Positions 57,057-64,000 of a DNA stretch of 64,000 nt are shown one piece after another. Under the pieces are notes generated by a model, which was not told where the DNA came from, did no database searches, and saw only the letters and a list, made by a program, of their open reading frames with translations. Positions within the stretch are counted from its first letter, which is position 1. Each line of letters starts with the position of its first letter. The stretch is from Mus musculus (Eukaryota > Chordata > Mammalia > Rodentia > Muridae). Position numbers and translations under genes: made by a program. The stretch lies in contig NC_000067.6 of assembly GCF_000001635.26 (NCBI RefSeq), positions 23,086,511-23,150,510 of the forward strand, given 5' to 3'.

Positions 57057-57549
57057 GAACTTAGGGCTTTTTAAATATGTTTCTCAGCTCTGAAGCTCTA
57101 TGGGTACGAGATGTTGGAGACAGGTAGCAAGAGTATAGGATTGTGTCTGCTGATCACAAGTCCCACACGCAGCAGCTTCCTGTTGCATCGCCACATTCTC
57201 CAGAACCTACCTGCTGAAGTGCTTGTGGTACTATGTCTAGTTTCTGCTGTGTGTAGCCTTTAGAAGTGCTCGGGCAGTGGCTCATTCTAGCACTCCTCCC
57301 ATCCCTCCAGATTATTTGTGGCAGAACTCCTCTAATTCCTTTAGCATTCCTGACATCAGCCATGACAGTTCCAGGAAGGCTGAGAGGCAGTAATACTAAA
57401 AGGCTCACTTTCCCTGGTATGTGCTTTTGTTGTGGAGTCCCTCCTGTAAAACAGCTGTGTGGGAAAACTTTCCCTGGGGAGATGCAACACACAGGTCAAT
57501 TCACCCCAATCAGGGAGCTCACAATAGAACAGAATGTAGATACCACCAA
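57057..57549. other. Unique sequence, no gene seen
   Basis: The overlapping frames at 57154-57492 and 57266-57586 lie on opposite strands and show no domain. Confidence 0.4.
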
Positions 57550-57818
57550 CGTCCAGCTTGGTGAACCAGAGTTTTATTTGTATTGATTACAGGAGTATGT
57601 GTGAGGGGTTACCTACAGGGGCAGGAATGACTCAAAGACCTCTGCATCACCAAAGCCCACCCCAGCATGTATCAGCTCTCAAAAGCTGGGAGACCTGGCA
57701 CATACCACACTGCCTGCAGGCAGTTAAGCAGGTTAGAAACTATCCCTTCCAGATGCCCTCAGATGGTCTAGCCTAACCCAGGCTGGTTTCTGCGTCTTTC
57801 AGGCAGTTTGTGTGGTTT
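57550..57818 (+). repeat. Unnamed rodent repeat, copy 2
   Basis: CCAGCTTGGTGAACCAGAG, GGAATGACTCAAAGACCTCT, CCACCCCAGCATG and TTCAGGCAGTTTGTGTGG follow the same block order as 46940-47180. Better preserved than copy 1. Confidence 0.55.
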
Positions 57819-57830
57819 CAGAGTCTTCTT

Positions 57831-58029
57831 CTTCTTGTTTTGTTTTGTTTTGTTTTGTTTTGTTTTGTTTTGTTTTGTTTTGTTTTGTTTTTCGAGACAG
57901 GGTTTCTCTGTATAGCCCTGGCTGTCCTGGAACTCACTTTGTAGACCAGGCTGGCCTCGAACTCAGAAATCTGTCTGCCTCTGCCTCCCGAGTGCTGGGA
58001 TTAAAGGCTTGCGCCACCACACCCAGCTC
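57831..58029 (-). repeat. B1 SINE with (TTTTG)n tail and TSD
   Basis: Reverse-complement B1, high identity: CGAGACAGGGTTTCTCTGTA at 57892-57911, GGCTGTCCTGGAACTCAC, CCTCCCGAGTGCTGGGATTA and GCGCCACCACACCCAGC. On the minus strand its tail is eleven or so CAAAA units (plus 57836-57890). The duplication is CAGAGTCTTCTT (57819-57830) versus CAGAATCTTCTT (58030-58041). Confidence 0.95.
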
Positions 58030-58041
58030 CAGAATCTTCTT

Positions 58042-59266
58042 TTCAACTTGTCTTTTCTGAGAGACACTTTTGGCTTTTATTACTTATTAGAACAGGAAGG
58101 GGCCTAGTGAATCTTGTCAGTTTCAGGAACTTCCTTAAGCTATTTTGAGTACTTTCCTATTTAAGGAAGATCGAATATTTCAAATTCATGAAACTACTAC
58201 ACAAGAGAGACTTCTATAAACAACTCCCCTTGGTTCTCTATAATAGGTGTGTCACCAGCAAGTTCAGTTGTGTAACAACATGGGGACTTTCTGCTACCCA
58301 ATGAGCCAGGTCATGAAAGCTTCCCAAAGAAGCTTGGAGAGCACACCCCCGTGTGCTTTCTAGCTAAGTCCTAGTGCAGTAACTGCTCCCTGTACTGTGC
58401 TTCCCACCTTTAGACCTTGTAAATTTTCTTTTTTTTTTTGTTTGTTGTTGTTGTTTGTTTGTTGCTGTTGTTTAAATGTTCCCTATTCAACTTATTGTGT
58501 GGCTGCCTGTTTTAGCTGGGTGAACACCTACAGATCCTTATGCTCATCCGTTAAGATGTTGTATCAATCTATTACCTGTGTCTGGACACTCACCATGATG
58601 TACTGAATCTGTGGCCCAGGTGGTCTGCTCAGAAAGCACCATGCTCTGCTAACTTTTCTAAATAAAAAGTTTTAAAATTTGAACACCAGAAACTAGCCCT
58701 TAATTTTTAACACTTGTGCAAACAGTGTAGGTTTATATATGTATGTTGTGTATATATATATATATTTTTTTTTCAGAGAATGTTTTAAATAAGATGTTTG
58801 TGCTTTGAAGATATTGCTTAAGCTTTCTAACTGCATTCAGATTTAACTATTTATATACGGGTACTTTCCCTTGTGGGTCTGGAGGCATCTTGGTAATAAA
58901 GAGGGTGGGTTATACAGGAGACGGTAAGTCTGGATGGCTGTGGTGATCATTTCCCATAAACATTCTAGGCCTTTACACTCAACCTATTGTTTCTGTGGAT
59001 TTAATACAGGTCTGCATTCTGCCCAGGCCAAACTTCATTCCTGAGTCAGACCTGGACACAGTCTGAGCAATCAGTCTTCCCACTATCTGAACAGTGGTGA
59101 CTGGTTCAAGAAGGATAAATGAAACTTTCTTCTGGGGCTTTTAGACAGACTCTTAATGCTGGCGTTAAGCTGTTAAGACGTAATCCTGAACTGCTAACCA
59201 CTGCGTTTGCCAATAGGTAGGAGAAAAGTCTCTGCCGAAATGGAAAACATATGAACTTAAACACAG

Positions 59267-59318
<52 letters not shown>

Positions 59319-60485
59319 AAATGCGACCCATCTGCCTCTGCCTTCAGATACCTAAAGTTCTTATAAAGTCATTCTGTTGCTTATGACTGTTATAGACAGT
59401 CCTGTGTTATAATCATGAGTGTTGTGTCTTACTGAAACCCATAGATCACAGGCCTAAGTGATTCACTGATAGATAGAACTGAGGGGGAATCCTCATTCAG
59501 ATATGTACTGGGCCCCAGGCCTTACTGTGTAAGCAGCGCTCAGTGTTGGACAGTGGGTCTCAAAGTAATCAAACCCAAAGAGCTCTTCAGTGAAGGAGGA
59601 GATCCTTCCATGGTCAATAACACAGCTACTCAACTCTGACAGTTATTCAAACACTGTGAACAAACACGGGACTTAAAATAGCCAGAGTATCTTGCACTAC
59701 TTACTACTAGCTTTTCCTTTCCAATCTCTTACTGCCTGTCTCTTATTCTTTTATCAGCCACAAATGGTACTGAAATAGGACTCAGTGGCACAAATCTAGC
59801 TTTGGTTTCTACCAGATCAAAGCCAATTAACAGTTAAGGTTTTCCACTCCCCTCCACGGCTGGCTCTCACACATTAGCATTCTGCCCTCGCTGACAGGTC
59901 TTATGCCACATAGTGTGATTGATCAGGGGATATGTTTTTAAAATTTCATCACTGTCTTTATTTTTATTTTCTAACCCGCTTGTCACCTGTTCCTGTCTCT
60001 GTGAGGGGTTTGTATAAAACAGTAAAAAGCCTATCTTAAAAGAAACACAATGTGTGACATCATGACAAAAGCCAGAAAATTGTGTGTTCCTGTGGACACG
60101 TCACTCTTCCCTTGGGTGGGTTCCTGTTTTGCTTGGGAGAGTGACAGACAGAAGGGCCTGGCATTTGTCAGTTTATGTCACAACCATGGCATTTAAACAT
60201 AGGCCTCTTTGTAGGTTTTTGTTTCTAGCCAAATTTTTTTAGGAATTGTGCCAAATATATATCGACTCAAATAAGCATAAAAGATCCATCCCTGCTGTCT
60301 CACTTGAAGTCAAATATTGCTTAATTGTAACACATTACTTTTGTTGATTTTATAGATGTTTTTAGATGTTAAATTATTTTCTTCTATATGCCTTCTTCTG
60401 TTTATCATAACAGTCATTTTTGTTCCCTTGTACATAAAATGGAAAACTCAATGCCAGTGTATTTAAAAATTCTATAATAATACAT
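58042..60485. other. Unique sequence with candidate regulatory element
   Basis: No exon is recognised. A TA run lies at 58750-58765 and GTT-rich runs near 58438-58472. The interval 59850-60200 is non-repetitive with several TGACAG/TGTCA words (see findings). Confidence 0.4.
59271..59316. repeat. (GA)n microsatellite
   Basis: About 23 perfect GA units. Confidence 0.95.
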
Positions 60486-60487
60486 GT

Positions 60488-61050
60488 TTCCTTATGCTTT
60501 CTTTTTATTCCTTTCATTTCTTCTTCTCCCATATAATACATCCCAGCAGCAGCCTCCCCCCCCTCCACTCCCCACCCCCACCTCCTCTAGTCCCCCAGAC
60601 CCACTGCTTCTTCATTCCCCTTCAGAAAAGCGAAGGCTTCCCAGTGAAGTCAACTGAACATGGCATAACAAGACACAACACGATGAGGCACATATTCTTA
60701 TATCAAGGGCTGGATGAGGCCAGTGGGAGAAATAAAGGATCCCAAGAGTGGGCAAAAGAGTCAGAGAAAACTCCACTCCCACTGCTAGGAGTCTCACAAA
60801 CATCCCAAGTTAAACAACCACAGTATGTAAGCAGAGGGTCTAGCTCAGACGCATGAGGCTATGTGATTGTCCCTATAAACCCTGCTTAGTTGATTCTGTA
60901 GGCCATGTTTTACTGGTATAGTCTACTGCTCTGGCTCCTGCAATCCTTCCTCCTCTCTTCCATGGGGTTTACTACACTCTGCCTAATATTTGAGTGTGGA
61001 TCACTGTATCAGTAGCTGGAGGAAGCCTCTCTGATGATGTTTGGGCTAGA
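60488..61050 (-). mobile_element. Old L1 3' UTR (minus)
   Basis: Decayed minus-strand L1 3' UTR: ACATCCCAGCAGCAGCCTCC, AGTTGATTCTGTAGGCCATG at 60889-60908 and ATCCTTCCTCCTCTCTTCCA. It runs into the purine tract on the right. Confidence 0.6.
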
Positions 61051-61199
61051 GGAAGAGAGGAAGGAGGAGAAGGAGGAGGAGGAGGAAGAGAGGAAGGAGG
61101 AGGAGAAGGAGGAGAAGGAGGAGAAGGAGGAGAAGGAGGAGGAGGAGGAGAAGGAGGAGGGGGAGGAGGAGGAAGAAGAGGAGGAAGAGGAGGAGGAGA
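61051..61199. repeat. (GGA)n/(GAA)n purine tract
   Basis: About 149 bases of GGAAGAGAGG/GGAGAA/GGA units, almost entirely purine, probably expanded from the purine-rich part of an L1 3' UTR. The Gly/Glu/Arg and Ser frames are artefacts. Confidence 0.93.
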
Positions 61200-61204
61200 C
61201 TATA

Positions 61205-61615
61205 TAAGGGAAAGACCATGAGATCTTGAGTCCACATAAAGAACTATAGGCAACCAAGAAATGATAGTAATGGGAGAAATAGTGTTCTCCAGGCAAGAGC
61301 ACACTAAATTGGGTATCCCATACCAAATGGCCATTCCTGAAAATATACATACAACTAATATCAATCAGACTTAAAATTTTATATTTAGGGATATATACAT
61401 ATACATATATATACAGAGAGAGAGAGAATTACAAATTAACATATATATACAGAGAGAGAGAGAATTACAAATTAACATGAACTAATGAAAAAAGGTGACA
61501 TGAGTTTGAAAGAAAGCAAGGAAAGGCACATGAGAAGGTTTGCAAAGAGATGGGAAAGAAAAAAAAGAAAACAATGTAATAATCTCAAAAATAAGAAATA
61601 TATTTTAAAGAAAAA
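61205..61615 (+). mobile_element. L1 3' UTR end (plus)
   Basis: TGTTCTCCAGGCAAGAGCAC at 61283-61302, ATACCAAATGGCCATTCCTG, GAAAATATACATACAACTAA, TATTTAGGGATATATACATA, a GAAAGAAAGCAAGG block and AATAATCTCAAAAATAAGAA match an old V-type rodent L1 3' terminus. Its 3' end faces away from the minus-strand L1 at 60488, so these are two separate elements. Confidence 0.75.
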
Positions 61616-61810
61616 TAAAACTACAGCCCAATTTTTATGATGAACATAAACAGTCTTTTCAGCAAAATCCTTGAAAACTAAATTTAAGGTCACATTAAGA
61701 TAATCATATACTATGACCAAGTTGGTTTAATTCCAAAAATGTTACGATTATACAATGTATATACATGTAAAACATGCAATACAGCACATAGACATAAGGA
61801 AAGATATTGT
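61616..61810 (+). mobile_element. L1 ORF2 reverse-transcriptase-region fragment
   Basis: CAGTCTTTTCAGCAAAATCC, TATGACCAAGTTGGTTTAAT at 61711-61730 and TTCCAAAAATGTTACG recall the ORF2 RT-region nucleotide pattern. Frameshifted and short. Confidence 0.55.
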
Positions 61811-61817
61811 ATGGTCA

Positions 61818-62132
61818 TTGTCTTAGTTGCACCTTTATTACTATGATAAAACACCATACCTTATAAAATACAATGTTTAATTTGGCTCATGGGTTAGAGT
61901 CTATGGTGACAGAATGAAGAAACACCTAAGAGATCTATAACCATAAGACAAGAGATCACTGGGAATCTCATGAGTACTTTGAAACCTTAATGTCTGTCCC
62001 TAGTGACATACCTCCTCTAACAAAATTTCATGCCCAATTCCATGCCTCCTGATACTTCCAGAAAAGTTCAGTTGGGAGCTAAGTGTTCAATATGAGCCTA
62101 TGGAGGTCATTTCCCATTCAAAATGCCACAAA
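61818..62132 (-). repeat. Rodent LTR-like interspersed repeat
   Basis: ATTACTATGATAAAACACCA at 61838-61857, AATGTTTAATTTGGCTCATG, GCCTCCTGATACTTCCAG and TTCAATATGAGCCTATGGAG. Related to 45190-45548. Confidence 0.55.
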
Positions 62133-62234
62133 CCTATTATTTTTGATGATGAGATCTGTTTCTTGGAGGCAACAACAACAACAACAAAAAAAAAGCATAC
62201 AGGATTCCAACCCAATATGTGTTTGTATTTTTTT

Positions 62235-62424
62235 TTAAGATTGATTGATTGATTGATTGATTTCGTGTATGTGGATATACTGTTGCTGGCTTCAGACACA
62301 CCAGAAGAGGCCATTGGATGCCATTACAGATGATTGTGAGCCACCATGTGGTTACTGGGAATTGAACTCAGGACCTCTGGAAGAGCAGTCAGTGCTCTTA
62401 ACCACTGAGCCATCTCTCCAGACC
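62235..62424 (-). repeat. B2 SINE with perfect 16-base TSD
   Basis: Full-length reverse-complement B2: the GATT repeats at its tail, GGCTTCAGACACACCAGAAG at 62288-62307, GTGAGCCACCATGTGGTTAC, GTGCTCTTAACCACTGAGCC and CATCTCTCCAGACC. The duplication GTGTTTGTATTTTTTT is at 62219-62234 and 62425-62440. A well-preserved, probably recent insertion. Confidence 0.95.
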
Positions 62425-62440
62425 GTGTTTGTATTTTTTT

Positions 62441-63295
62441 GATAAAGTGACTGAGACAACTAGCATTCAGAATTACTATTGAAAGGTATTACTATTTAGA
62501 ATTCCTTTGCTTAACCAATGTCTTAGCATCATTTTCTTTTCTTGCTGAAACTTTGTGGATGTGTTTATCTTTCTCTTCAGGCCACAGTGTCGTCGTCCCC
62601 CCCCCCCATCCCCCCAGCATTTTCATTAGGGCTGGCTTGGTGGCCACATTTCCTTTATCTTATTTTTATCATGGAAAGTTTTTGCTTCTCTGAAAAGTCA
62701 AATAAACAAACAAAACCAGAAGTTTCTTTAGATATGTTAAGCTGGGCTGGCAGTTATATATTTCACAGTCTGAAATTCGTCATTCTAAGCCATTTTAAGG
62801 TTTCAGTTGAAAAATCAGTTGCTATTCTGATGGCACTGCTCTTTCTCTCGTCCAGCTTTTAAATACTGTCTTTGTTCTGTACTTTCAGGGTTGTGACAGT
62901 AATATGCCACAGAGAGCTCCTTTCTGACTGGTCTGAATTGTGTTCTATGTATGTGAATAAAAGTCTCTTCCCTAAGATTTGGGGAATTTTCTCTTGTGAT
63001 TTTATTGTATAAATAATGTGTATGCTTTGGGCATGAAATTTTGCTCTTCCTTATGCACAATTCATGGAATCCCAGAGTTCCTGCATGTTCCATTTGTACA
63101 CTTAGAAGTTTAGCATTAACCTCAATTGAATGATCTAGTTCCTCTACCTTGACAGCATACAAACCATGATACTATGTCTTCAACATAACCCATTCTACTG
63201 TTGAGGGTTTCTACTGAACTTGTAACTTGGTGTGCCTAAAGAATCACTTTCCACATTCATTGCATTCAACACAGTGGAAACATTTAATACAGAAA
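62441..63295. other. Unclassified sequence, no gene seen
   Basis: A C-run at 62598-62609 is the only low-complexity feature. The 115-codon minus frame at 62815-63162 and the 106-codon plus frame at 62542-62862 overlap in opposite directions and show no domain. It could be diverged LINE sequence, but no diagnostic match was found. Confidence 0.3.
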
Positions 63296-63960
63296 ACTAG
63301 TATTTTAAAAGTATTTTCTTCTGCTTTTTGAGATTATAGTATAATTGCATCATTTTTCTTTCCTCCATCCAGTTCCTTCCATGCAACCATCTCACTCTTT
63401 CTCAAAATCATGGCCTAATTGTTGTTATGTATATGGTAATCTATACATGTATATAGCTGAGTACAACCTGCTCAGTATGTGTAATTCTAATTGCTACTTG
63501 AGCTATTATATTTTTATCTCTATCATAATTTCTGTTTGGTTCCTCACCAATATTTTTATTTCTTCATTTAACTCTTTTTTATTCCACTAATTGACCTCAT
63601 TATTTCACTTAGCTATTCGTATTCTCCCAGACAATATTGTTTCACCTTAGAAGGGTTTGAGCATATTTATAAATATGTATGTATTTTCATATGTCACTTT
63701 TATCAATGGCAATTACTATCAGACTGATAATTTTTGGCAGAGCTATTGTCATAGTTTCTCATGTTGTCTTATGTTTTGGTAATGGGATCTACTTATTTAG
63801 GGCTAGGTTATTGTCCATTGTTGTTGCTCTTATTCCATTTGGGCTATCTCTGTTCTCAGTGGAAATATTTGCAATGTTAAGGAGAGACAAGGATGCAGTA
63901 AGGTCATGGTGATGTTTTCCTCCATGAGACTAATGTTCTGAACACCAGACTGTATTCCTA
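63296..63960 (-). mobile_element. Possible old L1 5' region/ORF1
   Basis: The plus text is T-rich with TTTATTTCTTCATTTAACTC and AATTTCTGTTTGGTTCCTCA, resembling antisense L1 5' UTR/ORF1 sequence, and ends near the window edge. The similarity is one of style and a few words, so this is weak. Confidence 0.35.
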
Positions 63961-64000
63961 GCCCAGCCCTGTAGGTTTAGGACTCTCTGCAGCAAGATTA

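Noticed and set aside
60488..61615. A fifth 5'-inverted L1
   Set aside because: The plus part runs to its own 3' terminus, so two independent L1s with outward-facing 3' ends fit better than twin priming.

Overview
This window looks like non-coding, repeat-dense DNA from a murine rodent, most likely Mus musculus. It carries B1, B2 and B3-type SINEs, an IAP-type LTR, young mouse L1 3' UTRs and older Lx-type L1s. It also has very long GA, GAA, CT, GT and GATA microsatellites and a few faded older repeats (MIR, L2, hAT-Charlie). There are no prokaryotic features: no operons, CRISPR, rRNA or attachment sites. All family names are from recognition of the sequence, not from a database search.

The only convincing protein-coding sequence is a single-exon minus-strand frame at 15260-15721. 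It is a retrocopy of Ppp1r14b (PHI-1, an inhibitor of protein phosphatase 1) with a perfect Kozak start and no frameshift or stop. It keeps the PP1-inhibitor domain, but the residue aligned with the activating phospho-threonine is isoleucine. Everything else that reads as an open frame is a shadow of a microsatellite or retroelement.

Layout: 1-7250 holds SINEs, a TTC/CCT tract and a degraded + strand L1 that has lost its reverse transcriptase region. 7250-14300 is mostly old repeat debris, long GT and GA tracts, and a MIR. 15080-15900 is the retrogene. 17348-17760 holds two stacked L1 tails. 19580-23760 is a four-layer nest: a minus-strand L1, a 5'-inverted L1 inside it, an ERV LTR inside that, and an IAP LTR in the host L1. 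24-35 kb is largely unique sequence with scattered SINEs. 36-37.6 kb holds an ERV LTR, a TTGC tract and an old CT-expanded repeat. 39.6-47.2 kb has several rodent LTR-like repeats, a GT-rich tract and a MIR. 48.9-55.7 kb contains three more 5'-inverted L1s with target-site duplications (TSDs), an inverted B1 pair and a 161-base all-purine GAA/GAG/GAA tract. 56.4-64 kb has more L1 3' ends, a B1, a B2 and possible old L1 sequence.

Four 5'-inverted (twin-primed) L1s in one window, each with a recognisable target-site duplication, are the main structural theme. The retrogene is the main functional candidate. No multi-exon host gene, tRNA or structural RNA gene could be supported, so the window is probably intergenic or deep inside an intron.
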